NCBI RefSeq assembly: GCF_000502955.1
Contig: NZ_AYWO01000008.1
Coordinates: forward strand, 1-44,721
DNA: 44,721 nt
Source of the DNA: Mesorhizobium sp. LNHC252B00
GTDB taxonomy: Bacteria; Pseudomonadota; Alphaproteobacteria; Rhizobiales; Rhizobiaceae
Direction: 5' to 3'
Shown: positions 34,584 through 42,152 of the stretch, piece after piece
Numbering within the stretch: the stretch's first letter is position 1
How the letters are laid out: each line of letters opens with the position of its first letter
Position numbers and translations under genes: made by a program
The notes under the pieces: generated by a model
What the model was told of the DNA's origin: nothing
The model's database searches: none
What the model saw: only the letters and a program-made list of their open reading frames with translations

Positions 34584-34647
34584 TCGCCGCTTTGACTCAC
34601 TGGCGCGGCTCCGTGACGGGCCGCGCCAAAGGAAATCGGAAATCAAC

Positions 34648-34931
34648 ATGCGAGCGAAGGTCCACCGCGACACCGGCAACCCTTGAACTGATCGCCGAAA
34701 TCGTCGCCGACCACGGCCCGGTGCTGTTTCATCAATCCGGCGGCTGCTGTGACGGCTCTTCGCCTATGTGCGATCGGCAATGCGCCCTTCTATATCGGCT
34801 CGCCGCAATTCGCGGCCTGGAAGCATCTCATCATCGACGTTGTGCCTGGCCGCGGCGGCATGTTCTCGCTCGACAATGGACGGGAGAAGCGGTTCCTGAC
34901 GCGGTCGACTATCTGCGCCGTTCCGATGTGA
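34648..34931 (+). pseudogene. broken DUF779 gene
   Basis: DUF779 proteins (about 120 residues) commonly accompany acetaldehyde-type aldehyde dehydrogenases. Here the family is recognisable in pieces: ATPATLELIAEIV and HQSGGCCDGSSPMC in one frame, then, after a jump near 34771, APFYIGSPQFAAWKHLIIDV and PGRGGMFSLDNGREKRFLTR in another. About 20 residues between the two blocks are missing. The ATG at 34648 is also out of frame with the first block unless one C is removed near 34663. At least two lesions make the gene non-functional. Confidence 0.85.
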
Positions 34932-34954
34932 TTGTGCATCGGGCTGCTTGCTGT

Positions 34955-34968
34955 TTGTCCTGGCGCAA
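34955..34968. promoter_or_regulatory. candidate NnrR/FNR-type site before DUF1858 gene
   Basis: TTGTC-N4-CGCAA: the right half matches the TTGCG-N4-CGCAA sites of this cluster; the left half is degenerate. It lies 56 bases before the DUF1858 ATG. Weak by itself, plausible from position. Confidence 0.4.
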
Positions 34969-35024
34969 CGAGCATCTCGCAAAGCCGATGCAACATGTCC
35001 GCTTGCAAACGCGGGCAAAGCGTC

Positions 35025-35234
35025 ATGAAACGCAAACTCACCGACGACGCCACTATGGACGAAATAATGCACGATTTTCCAGCGGCCATCCGCGTCGTGC
35101 TCCAGCACGGCATGCTTTGCGTCGGCTGCCCGATCGCTTCATTCCACACCGTTTCCGACGCGGCACGGGAGCATCATCTGAACGAGGAGCAACTCAGCAG
35201 CGATTTGCAGGCCGCGATCGAAAACACCGACTGA
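35025..35234 (+). CDS. DUF1858 small protein with Cys-x2-Cys
   Basis: A 69-residue protein that is a complete DUF1858 unit (DDATMDEIMHDFPAAIRVVL, then HGMLCVGCPIASFHTVSDAA). Cys32 and Cys35 form the conserved pair. The domain also forms the N-terminus of ScdA/RIC-type proteins that repair iron centres after nitric oxide damage, and stand-alone copies occur in denitrification and nitrosative-stress clusters. It ends two bases from the nnrR stop in tail-to-tail orientation. The ATG at 35025 fits the domain start; the longer frame upstream lacks resemblance. Confidence 0.85.
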   Translation: MKRKLTDDATMDEIMHDFPAAIRVVLQHGMLCVGCPIASFHTVSDAAREHHLNEEQLSSDLQAAIENTD

Positions 35235-35236
35235 GG

Positions 35237-35941
35237 CTAGCTTTTCTCTACGCGGCCTTCCGCGATCAGCAGGAGCCGGTGAGGTTCGACCACGGTCACC
35301 TTCTGGCGCCCGCTTTTGACCAATCCCTGCTCTTCCCATGCCGAGAGCAGCCGGCTCACCGTATGGAGCGTCGTTCCCGTCATCTCGGCGATGTCCTGGC
35401 GTGAGATCGGGAAGTCGATCAGAATCCCTTCCTCGGTCTTCCTGCCCGTCTGCTTGACCAGCTTGAGCAGGGCGTGGGCGACGCGCTGATCCACCTGCTC
35501 GGTCGACATCTCGATGACCCGGGTATGAGCGTCCTGCAACCTGCTGCCGACGGTCTTGTAAGTGTTGGCGCTGAAGCTCGGGAAATCCATTGCGAATGTC
35601 GGCCATAGCTGGCTTGGCCAGGCAAGAGCCACGCAATCGACGGCAGCGATCGCATTTGCCGGATAGGTGGTGCGGCCCAGCGCATGGGCGATACCCATCA
35701 ACTCACCCGGACTGATGTAGCGCACAATTACCTCCCGGCCGTCAGGCATCGATCTCACGACGCGCACATGTCCGTCGAGCAGCAGGAAAAAGGAATGTGC
35801 TTCCTGCTCCTGCTCGAATACAGGTTGGTCCTTGGCAATCCGGAGCGATCTGGCCTGTCCGACTATGCGGTCGAGATCCGTGACGGCCACGCCCTCAAAG
35901 GCAAAAAGCCCGGCAATCAGCGAGCGATCGAGGTTAGCCAA
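35237..35941 (-). CDS. nnrR: NnrR, FNR/CRP-family regulator of nitrite and NO reduction
   Basis: A 234-residue regulator. The cyclic-nucleotide-type sensor domain spans about 20-140 (DQPVFEQEQEAHSFFLLLDG; VRVVRSMPDGREVIVRYISP). The C-terminal helix-turn-helix is ISRQDIAEMTGTTLHTVSRL. No N-terminal cysteine cluster is present, so it does not carry FNR's iron-sulfur sensor; NnrR responds to nitric oxide. The recognition helix HTVSR differs from the ETVSR of the FnrN in this window, matching the different DNA sites. The start is TTG at 35941, with GGGAGGGG six bases before; the frame to 36169 looks non-coding. Confidence 0.9.
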   Translation of the reverse strand: MANLDRSLIAGLFAFEGVAVTDLDRIVGQARSLRIAKDQPVFEQEQEAHSFFLLLDGHVRVVRSMPDGREVIVRYISPGELMGIAHALGRTTYPANAIAAVDCVALAWPSQLWPTFAMDFPSFSANTYKTVGSRLQDAHTRVIEMSTEQVDQRVAHALLKLVKQTGRKTEEGILIDFPISRQDIAEMTGTTLHTVSRLLSAWEEQGLVKSGRQKVTVVEPHRLLLIAEGRVEKS

Positions 35942-36096
35942 CTCTGTCCCCTCCCGAATCCGACTATCTGCAAGGCACCCAACCGGTCTGGTAGAGAGTG
36001 TTCCCATGCCGACAGGCGGGCGGCAAGGGGGCACGTGCATTGTGACGTGCATGGGCGACGCCGCATGGGAACCCAAGCGCTTTTTTTGCTCAAGAG

Positions 36097-36112
36097 TTTG
36101 CGCCAGCGCAAA
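36097..36112. promoter_or_regulatory. NnrR-type site upstream of pseudoazurin gene
   Basis: TTTGCG-CCAG-CGCAAA is a perfect palindrome of the TTGCG-N4-CGCAA kind, 71 bases before the pseudoazurin ATG. It also lies upstream of nnrR on the other strand, though 155 bases from that start. Confidence 0.8.
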
Positions 36113-36183
36113 TCGCCAAATCGTCCGGCGGCTTAGAAAGGAGCACGGTCGACGCCGTGACGAACTCAAGAAAGGACTTCCCT

Positions 36184-36630
36184 ATGAAACTGCCTCTGAT
36201 TGCCGCGGCCATCGCCCTGCTTACCATAGCCGGCTCCGCAAATGCCGAAGAACACGTGGTCCAAATGCTGAACAAGGGAGAGAAAGGCTCGATGGTGTTC
36301 CAGCCTGCCTTTATCCGGGCGGTACCTGGAGACACGATCAAGTTCGTGCCGACCGACAAGTCCCACAATGCCGAGATCATTAAGGGAATGATCCCGGACG
36401 GTGCTGAACCGTTCAAGGGGAAAGCCAGTGAGGAAATAACGGTCACCCTTACCAAGGAAGGGGTCTACGGTGTCAAATGCGCCCCGCACTACGGCATGGG
36501 CATGGTTGCGCTGATCGTCGTCGGCAAGCCCATCAATCTTGAAGCGGCGGAAGCCGTCAAGCAGATCGGAAAAGCCAAACCTGTATTCGCCGACCTGTTC
36601 GCCGAAGCAACCAAGGTCACTGCTAACTGA
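36184..36630 (+). CDS. pseudoazurin, electron donor to nitrite reductase
   Basis: A 148-residue periplasmic blue-copper protein with signal peptide ([20 protein letters not shown]). Copper ligands by spacing are His61 (KSHNAE), Cys99 and His102 ([12 protein letters not shown]) and Met107, the exact 38-3-5 spacing of pseudoazurins. It would pass electrons from the cytochrome bc1 branch to NirK, encoded next. AAGAAAGGAC precedes the ATG. An NnrR-type site lies upstream. Confidence 0.95.
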   Translation: MKLPLIAAAIALLTIAGSANAEEHVVQMLNKGEKGSMVFQPAFIRAVPGDTIKFVPTDKSHNAEIIKGMIPDGAEPFKGKASEEITVTLTKEGVYGVKCAPHYGMGMVALIVVGKPINLEAAEAVKQIGKAKPVFADLFAEATKVTAN

Positions 36631-36790
36631 CCCGTTCTTCATGGATGCCGCTCCGGTTCGCAATGTTCCGGAGCCAGAGGCCGGACGGATCGGGGAGGGT
36701 CTGTTCGGCCTGTTTTATTTGGCACTGCGCGCCGCGGCGTCGCTTCGCTGCACAGCATCCCTAAACCAGAGACCTGCGAAAGACATTGGA

Positions 36791-36806
36791 TTTGCGCTAA
36801 CGCAAA
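36791..36806. promoter_or_regulatory. NnrR-type site upstream of nirK
   Basis: TTTGCG-CTAA-CGCAAA, a perfect palindrome of the same type as at 36097, 61 bases before the nirK ATG. Its distance suits activation from about -40 of a promoter just downstream. Confidence 0.88.
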
Positions 36807-36867
36807 GACTTGACCAGTGCGCAGTTTATTCTGAGCCCATCAAGTAGCGATAGCCAAGGAGATGGAA

Positions 36868-37971
36868 ATGCTCACGAGACGCGAAGCTTTGTTAGGATCT
36901 GTCCTTACCGCCGCCGCTGCCGCGGCCGTTGTCGCAATGCCGGCAGTGGCGAGCTCGAAGGAAGTCGCGGGATTGCCGCGCGAAAAGGTCACCCTGGTGG
37001 CGCCGCCATTTGTCCACGCTCACGAGCAGGTGGCCAAGGGCGGTCCAAAAGTCGTCGAATTCACCATGACGATCGAAGAAAAGCCGATCGTCATCGATGC
37101 CGATGGAACGCAGCTCAATGCCATGACCTATAATGGCTCAATTCCCGGCCCTCTGATGGTTGTGCATCAAGACGACTATATCGAGCTCACGCTAATCAAC
37201 CCCGACACGAACACGCTTGCCCACAACATCGACTTTCACGCAGCTACCGGGGCTCTCGGCGGCGGCGGGCTGACGCTGATCAATCCCGGCGAGCAAGTCA
37301 CGCTGCGCTTCAAGGCCACCCGCACCGGCACGTTCGTCTACCATTGCGCGCCCGGCGGCGCGATGATCCCGTGGCACGTCGTGTCGGGGATGAGCGGTGC
37401 GGTGATGATATTGCCTCGGGACGGCCTCAAGAACGACAAGGGCGACCCTATCCGCTATGACCACATCTACTACATCGGCGAAAACGACTTCTACATCCCG
37501 CGCGACGAGCAGGGGAAATTCAAGAAGTACGACTCGGCCGGCGACAATTACGACGACACCGTCAAGGTCATGCGCGGGCTGATCCCGACCCATGTCGTGT
37601 TCAACGGCAAGGCAGGATCGCTGACCGGCGCGAACGCCATGAAGGCCAAGGTCGGCGAAACCGTTCTGATCGTCCATTCCCAGGCCAATCGCGATACCCG
37701 ACCTCACCTGATCGGCGGTCATGGCGATTATGTCTGGGAACAGGGCAAATTCGCGAACCCGCCGTCCAAGGATCTGGAAACATGGTTCATCCGTGGCGGG
37801 TCGGCAGGTTCGGCACTCTACACCTTCCTGCAGCCGGGCATCTATGCCTATGTAAACCACAATCTGATCGAGGCAGTCGAACTCGGAGCGACCGCGCACT
37901 TCACGGTCGAAGGAACCTGGGACGACGATCTGATGATGCAGGTCGAAGCGCCCAAGGCAATTGCCTCGTAG
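36868..37971 (+). CDS. nirK: copper nitrite reductase NirK
   Basis: A 367-residue periplasmic enzyme that reduces nitrite to nitric oxide. The leader [20 protein letters not shown] has a twin arginine, fitting Tat export. Type 1 copper ligands: His119, Cys160, His170, Met175 ([20 protein letters not shown]). Type 2 ligands include His124 and His159, with a third histidine later ([10 protein letters not shown] or [10 protein letters not shown] region). The catalytic aspartate is Asp122 (HNIDFH). ATG at 36868 has AAGGAG with proper spacing; the upstream ATG at 36862 is too close to it. nirV and the haemoglobin gene follow on the same strand. Confidence 0.97.
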   Translation: MLTRREALLGSVLTAAAAAAVVAMPAVASSKEVAGLPREKVTLVAPPFVHAHEQVAKGGPKVVEFTMTIEEKPIVIDADGTQLNAMTYNGSIPGPLMVVHQDDYIELTLINPDTNTLAHNIDFHAATGALGGGGLTLINPGEQVTLRFKATRTGTFVYHCAPGGAMIPWHVVSGMSGAVMILPRDGLKNDKGDPIRYDHIYYIGENDFYIPRDEQGKFKKYDSAGDNYDDTVKVMRGLIPTHVVFNGKAGSLTGANAMKAKVGETVLIVHSQANRDTRPHLIGGHGDYVWEQGKFANPPSKDLETWFIRGGSAGSALYTFLQPGIYAYVNHNLIEAVELGATAHFTVEGTWDDDLMMQVEAPKAIAS

Positions 37972-38039
37972 ACGGAGATCCGATCCTCGGTGCAACCCCG
38001 GCAAAGCCGAAGGGTTGCACTCGCGGCGGACTTGATGCC

Positions 38040-38909
38040 ATGTCCTTCGATCCTGTCTTCACCTTCGGAACAATTGGAGCTGCCGCGCTGATAGGTCTCG
38101 GCATGAACCATGCGCTCGACAATTCCTTGGAGGTCCCGCCACCGGTAGCCATGAGCGACGTGGTGGTCCTCGGGCCCGGCAGTTTCGATCATCCACAGCC
38201 GGGCGAATTCCTCCAGAAGAACCACTCCGTCGCGGCGCCTGTCGCGCGGGAGTCCATCAATGCTCCACTGGAGATCATGAAATACCAGGTGAGCCTGTCC
38301 GACTATGAGCACTGCGTGGCGGACGGCGCCTGCAAGCTGGCCGACCCGCGCAAGATCGGCAACGTTCCGGTCACAGGCGTCAGCCACATCGATGCCGAAG
38401 CCTATGCGACGTGGCTTTCAGCCCGCACGGGCGAGACATGGCGGCTGCCGACGGACGTCGAGTGGGCGTATGCCGCCGGCGAACGGTTCCGGGGCGACAT
38501 AGAGAGTGATGAAAGCGACCCGAACAACCCGGCGCTGCGCTGGCTCGCTCAATACCGCATCGAAACGGCGCTCGGACGCAAGCCGGATCCTGAACCAAGG
38601 GTCCAGGGGGACTTTGGTATCAACTCCAAGGGAGTGGCGGACGTTGCCGGCAACATCTGGGAATGGACGTCGACGTGCTACATCCATGCAACCATGGCCA
38701 GCGACGGCGTGGGCGTTGTGAGTTCGATAGACAATTGCGGAGTGCATGTTGTGGAAGGCTTCCACCGCACTTACATGTCGAACTTCATCCGCGACGGCAA
38801 GAGCGGCGGCTGCGCGGTTGGAACCCCGCCCGACAATCTGGGTTTCCGGCTGGTCCGCGATCGGCCCAGTCTTGTGCAAGCTACCCTTCGGCGCCTCGGA
38901 TTATCCTGA
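38040..38909 (+). CDS. nirV: NirV, formylglycine-generating-enzyme-like protein
   Basis: A 289-residue protein of the sulfatase-modifying-factor fold, the usual neighbour of nirK in rhizobia. The fold is marked by MKYQVSLSDYEHCVADGACK, PVTGVSHIDAEAYATWLSAR, GETWRLPTDVEWAYAAGERF and DVAGNIWEWTSTCY, ending with GFRLVRDRPS. A hydrophobic stretch at the N-terminus may anchor or export it. Its role in nitrite reductase maturation is presumed but unproven. The start at 38040 follows a G-rich stretch; the frame upstream overlaps nirK and is not coding. Confidence 0.93.
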   Translation: MSFDPVFTFGTIGAAALIGLGMNHALDNSLEVPPPVAMSDVVVLGPGSFDHPQPGEFLQKNHSVAAPVARESINAPLEIMKYQVSLSDYEHCVADGACKLADPRKIGNVPVTGVSHIDAEAYATWLSARTGETWRLPTDVEWAYAAGERFRGDIESDESDPNNPALRWLAQYRIETALGRKPDPEPRVQGDFGINSKGVADVAGNIWEWTSTCYIHATMASDGVGVVSSIDNCGVHVVEGFHRTYMSNFIRDGKSGGCAVGTPPDNLGFRLVRDRPSLVQATLRRLGLS

Positions 38910-38926
38910 CAACATAGACAAGAGTC

Positions 38927-39379
38927 ATGATGACATCGAAATCAGCTTTGACAGATCGGGCGCGCCCCGTCGCGGAACAGCCTTTGGACCATGCTGGCGT
39001 CGATCGGGGGTCAATTGGAAAACTAGTCCGCGAGTTCTATGCCAAGATCAGGAGCAACGAGCGGCTCGGGCCGATTTTCGCACGCGAGATCACCGGCGAC
39101 TGGGAGCCCCACCTGGAGAAAATGACGGACTTCTGGAGTTCGGTCATCCTGAAAAGCGGCGACTATCACGGACGGCCGGTGCCGGCGCACCTCAAGCTCA
39201 AGGATGTTACCGAGGACGACTTCGAGATCTGGCTGGCCCTGTTCGGCCGGACGGCAGCCGACCTCTTTGCCCCCGAAACGGCGGCGGTGTTTGTCGATCG
39301 CGCCGAACGGATAGCGACAAGCTTGAAGCTCGCGATGTTCTTTCGCCTCACCCCCGCCGCGACCGACGGCAGCCAATAG
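38927..39379 (+). CDS. group III truncated haemoglobin
   Basis: A 150-residue globin with an N-terminal extension of about 22 residues. Family motifs: LVREFYAKIRSNERLGPIFA, then WEPHLEKMTDFWSSVILKSG, YHGRPVPAHLKL with the proximal histidine, and FEIWLALFGRTAADLFAPET. Such globins bind oxygen or nitric oxide; in denitrifying clusters they probably scavenge NO or support haem chemistry. It begins 17 bases after nirV and is likely co-transcribed with nirK. Confidence 0.93.
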   Translation: MMTSKSALTDRARPVAEQPLDHAGVDRGSIGKLVREFYAKIRSNERLGPIFAREITGDWEPHLEKMTDFWSSVILKSGDYHGRPVPAHLKLKDVTEDDFEIWLALFGRTAADLFAPETAAVFVDRAERIATSLKLAMFFRLTPAATDGSQ

Positions 39380-39427
39380 GCTGGTTTTGGCGAAACAGGG
39401 CCGGCACTTCAAAGGCCAGTGCCGGGT

Positions 39428-39441
39428 TTGATTTTGCGCAA
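39428..39441. promoter_or_regulatory. hybrid FNR/NnrR-type site before channel gene
   Basis: TTGAT-TTTG-CGCAA joins an FNR-type left half with an NnrR-type right half. It lies 33 bases before the channel ATG, closer than a standard activator position would allow for a normal leader. Its last bases overlap the inverted repeat that follows. Confidence 0.5.
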
Positions 39442-39473
39442 GGAAATTGTCCTCGGAATTCGTAATTTCCTTG
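39439..39473. promoter_or_regulatory. inverted repeat at the channel start codon
   Basis: CAAGGAAATT (39439-39448) and AATTTCCTTG (39464-39473) form a perfect ten-base inverted repeat with a 15-base loop, ending one base before the ATG at 39475. The only Shine-Dalgarno-like sequence (AAGGAA) lies inside the left arm, so an RNA hairpin would bury it. It may be a translational switch or a DNA operator. Confidence 0.6.
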
Positions 39474-39474
39474 C

Positions 39475-39906
39475 ATGGCTCTCAATCTCTTCGTCGGCAC
39501 GATCGTCATAAGCCTGACGGTCCTGGTTCACACTTTTGGCCTGATGGCCGTTACCCATGCGATGGGGCACCTGGTCGCCAGATTTCGTATGCACGGACGC
39601 CGCAGCCGTATCGTCGCAATGATCAGCGTGGTGATGGGGCTCTTTGCCGTCATGACCGCGGAGGTCTGGCTCTGGGCGGGGTTATACAGGCTGCTTGATA
39701 TCTTCGCCGATTTCGAAACCGCACTGTATTTTTCGACCATTACCTTTTCGACCGTCGGTTATGGCGACATCGTGCCCGCTCACGAGTGGCGTGTCCTGGC
39801 GGCGCTCGAGGGCGTGAACGGATTCCTGCTTATCGGCTGGTCGACCGCCTATCTTATTGCGGCAGGCACCCGCATCGGTCCGTTCAAGGCCGGCGAGCAT
39901 TTCTGA
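39475..39906 (+). CDS. small K+-channel-like protein
   Basis: A 143-residue membrane protein. Two hydrophobic segments at about 5-28 and 47-72 precede a pore loop with the potassium selectivity filter T-V-G-Y-G-D (residues 93-98, within YFSTITFSTVGYGDIVPAHE) and a last helix at about 105-130. There is no RCK or cyclic-nucleotide domain, so it is a bare pore module. A voltage-sensor-like charged segment (HGRRSR) lies between the first two helices. It follows the haemoglobin gene by 95 bases and ends 14 bases before the hemN stop. Its tie to denitrification is inferred from position. Confidence 0.88.
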   Translation: MALNLFVGTIVISLTVLVHTFGLMAVTHAMGHLVARFRMHGRRSRIVAMISVVMGLFAVMTAEVWLWAGLYRLLDIFADFETALYFSTITFSTVGYGDIVPAHEWRVLAALEGVNGFLLIGWSTAYLIAAGTRIGPFKAGEHF

Positions 39907-39920
39907 CCCAAGGCGATAAT

Positions 39921-41270
39921 TCAGACCGCGGCCGAATGCTTGGCTTTGCCGGCTTCGAAATATTTATCGAACTTCGCCGCGATGCTTCTGACAAAGGGGC
40001 GACTTTCCGCCGGCACGACGAAACTGTCGCCATCAAGCTCGAGCAACCGCGCAGGATCATGGAGGGCTGTTGTACTTGCCTTGCTGAGAAGGCTTTGGCC
40101 GGCTTGGCCGAAGCGCTCAACCAACTCGATCGCCGAGAAGGCGAAGTCACACATCAGCCGCTCGATTACCCAGCCGCGTACGCGGTCGTCGTCGGAAAGC
40201 TCGATACCCCGCACAGCGGACAGCCCTCCCGCTTCAACCAGGCGTGCATATTCGCTGGTCGAAGGCATGTTCTGTGCATAGCCCTGCCGAAACTGGCTGA
40301 TTGATGACGGCCCGAGCCCGATCAATGTTTCGCAGCGATCCTCCGTGTAGCCCTGAAAGTTCCGGCGCAGAGTTCCTGCGCGGGCTGCAAGCGCCAGGGC
40401 ATCGCCCGGTTTGGCGAAATGGTCGAGGCCGATTGCTTCGTATCCCCGGTCCACGATCACCCGTGCCGCCAGCTGCGATTGAGCAAACCGCTCCGCGGGA
40501 CCGGGCAGCCACGCCTCGTCGATCATCGTTTGGTGTTTCTTGAACCAGGGCACATGCGCGTAGCCGAAGAGTGCCATTCTGTCCGGTTCCAGAGTCAGCG
40601 CCTGCGCCACGGTGGAACAGACACTCTCCCTGGTCTGATGCGGCAACCCGTAAAGCAGGTCCAGATTGACCGATTCGACGCCGCGCGAACGAACGCCGTC
40701 GACGACCGCCTTGGTCTGCAGGAAGCTTTGCTCGCGGTTGATCGCTTTCTGCACTTTCGGTTCGAAATCCTGCACGCCGAGACTCGCTCGCGTCATGCCT
40801 ATTTCGGCGAGCGCATCAAGGCGTGCTTCGTCCATATCATTGGGTTCGATTTCGACGCTGATCTTGGCGTCGGGAAGAAAATCGAAGCTGTTACGCAAGA
40901 CGGTTGCCAGCGCAACCATGTCGTCTGGCTTGAGCATCGTCGGCGAACCACCGCCGAAATGAACTGCCCGCACGCGACCTTTGCCTGCGACAAGACTGGC
41001 GACTGTGACGATCTCGGCATGCAGTGAGCGGAGATAGATCCTCACCGGTTCATAGTGGCGGGTCTGCTTCGTATGGCAGGCACAGAACCAGCAAAGCTTA
41101 TCGCAGTAGGGAATGTGCAAATAGAGCGAGATCTCGTCACCGCTGTCGAGTGCCTGCATCCAGCCACGACAAACGGCGGCATCAACGCCTGGATGGAAAT
41201 GCGGCGCGGTCGGGTAGCTGGTATAGCGTGGAACGTTCTCACCGAGCCTGGCAACGAATTCTGGCCGCAT
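39921..41270 (-). CDS. hemN: oxygen-independent coproporphyrinogen III oxidase HemN
   Basis: A radical SAM enzyme of about 449 residues that makes protoporphyrinogen when oxygen is scarce. It starts RPEFVARLGENVPRYTSYPT. The cluster motif is IPYCDKLCWFCACH, with the extra cysteine typical of HemN. VHFGGGSPTMLKPDD and VSVEIEPND-like KISVEIEPNDMDEARL follow, and later GLGPSSISQFRQGYAQN. ATG at 41270 fits the family start best; two in-frame ATGs at 41294 and 41303 are possible. An FNR-type site lies just upstream, so it is expected to be induced by FnrN. Confidence 0.95.
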   Translation of the reverse strand: MRPEFVARLGENVPRYTSYPTAPHFHPGVDAAVCRGWMQALDSGDEISLYLHIPYCDKLCWFCACHTKQTRHYEPVRIYLRSLHAEIVTVASLVAGKGRVRAVHFGGGSPTMLKPDDMVALATVLRNSFDFLPDAKISVEIEPNDMDEARLDALAEIGMTRASLGVQDFEPKVQKAINREQSFLQTKAVVDGVRSRGVESVNLDLLYGLPHQTRESVCSTVAQALTLEPDRMALFGYAHVPWFKKHQTMIDEAWLPGPAERFAQSQLAARVIVDRGYEAIGLDHFAKPGDALALAARAGTLRRNFQGYTEDRCETLIGLGPSSISQFRQGYAQNMPSTSEYARLVEAGGLSAVRGIELSDDDRVRGWVIERLMCDFAFSAIELVERFGQAGQSLLSKASTTALHDPARLLELDGDSFVVPAESRPFVRSIAAKFDKYFEAGKAKHSAAV

Positions 41271-41327
41271 GTCGCTATCCGATCCTCTTTGCATGCGCGA
41301 CACTGGTCACTTTGGTCGCCGGCGGCC

Positions 41328-41341
41328 TTGATTTCGGTCAA
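41328..41341. promoter_or_regulatory. FNR/FixK-type site between hemN and fnrN
   Basis: TTGAT-TTCG-GTCAA, one base off the TTGAT-N4-ATCAA consensus. It sits 58 bases from the hemN start and 83 bases from the fnrN start, so it may serve hemN activation and fnrN autoregulation. Confidence 0.75.
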
Positions 41342-41423
41342 GGCCTCGCAGACAAACTGCCGCAAGGCTTTTTTCTCCGCCGATGCTACGTTGCCGGCAC
41401 ATGGAACCCATTGGACGATCAAG

Positions 41424-42152
41424 ATGACGGTGCGCCAGGACGTTCACAGTGCCGGCATTCCAGTGCTTTGCCAGTCGTGCGAGGCACGGCATCGCGGCGT
41501 TTGCGGCGCACTCGATCCCGAGCAATTGGTGGGGCTCGCCAAGACCTCGTCCAAACAACAGGTCAAACCGGGCATGGAGTTGATCGGTGACGCAGAGACC
41601 GTCGACTGCTATTCCAATGTGCTTTCCGGCGTGGTGAAGCTCACCAAGAGCCTTTCGGATGGACGCCAGCAGATTGTTGGCCTGCAGTTCGCTCCCGATT
41701 TCCTGGGCAGGCCCTTCAAGGCGGAAAGTGCGATCAACGCCGAGGCCGCAACCACCGTTTCCTTGTGTTCGTTTCCGAAGGCCGCCATCGAGCGCATGAT
41801 GAAGGAATCGCCAGAGCTCGAGCATCGTCTCTTCAAGCAGACGCTCAATGAACTGGACGAAGCACGCGACTGGATGGTGACGCTGGGGCGCAAGAGTGCA
41901 TCGGAAAAGGTGGCGAGCTTTCTCCTGATGATCGCCAAAAATATCGATCCCGCAGTTGACGCGGCGGCCGAGTCGACAAGCTTTGACCTGCCGCTGACAC
42001 GCGCCGACATCGCCGATTTCCTCGGCTTGACGATCGAGACGGTCAGCCGCCAACTGACCAGGCTGCGAACAGACAGCGTAATTCGGATCGACAACAACCG
42101 GCACGTGACTGTGGAGAACATGAGCCGGCTGGAACGCCGCTCCGGCGCCTAA
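41424..42152 (+). CDS. fnrN: FnrN oxygen-sensing regulator
   Basis: A 242-residue FNR-family activator. The N-terminal cysteines Cys16, Cys19 and Cys27 (LCQSCEARHRGVCG, C-x2-C-x7-C) plus internal Cys115 (VSLCSF) are the ligands of the oxygen-labile [4Fe-4S] cluster. The sensor domain runs to about 130; the dimer helix follows; the DNA-binding motif is LTRADIADFLGLTIETVSRQ with the E-x2-S-R that reads TTGAT half-sites. It should activate hemN, ccoNO and perhaps itself at low oxygen. The ATG at 41424 places the cysteines at usual positions; longer frames overlap hemN. Its stop overlaps the hemerythrin stop. Confidence 0.95.
   Translation: MTVRQDVHSAGIPVLCQSCEARHRGVCGALDPEQLVGLAKTSSKQQVKPGMELIGDAETVDCYSNVLSGVVKLTKSLSDGRQQIVGLQFAPDFLGRPFKAESAINAEAATTVSLCSFPKAAIERMMKESPELEHRLFKQTLNELDEARDWMVTLGRKSASEKVASFLLMIAKNIDPAVDAAAESTSFDLPLTRADIADFLGLTIETVSRQLTRLRTDSVIRIDNNRHVTVENMSRLERRSGA

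Noticed and set aside
41410..41422. Second FNR-type site just before fnrN (TTGGACGATCAA)
   Set aside because: The half-sites are two bases too close for the 14-base FNR palindrome.
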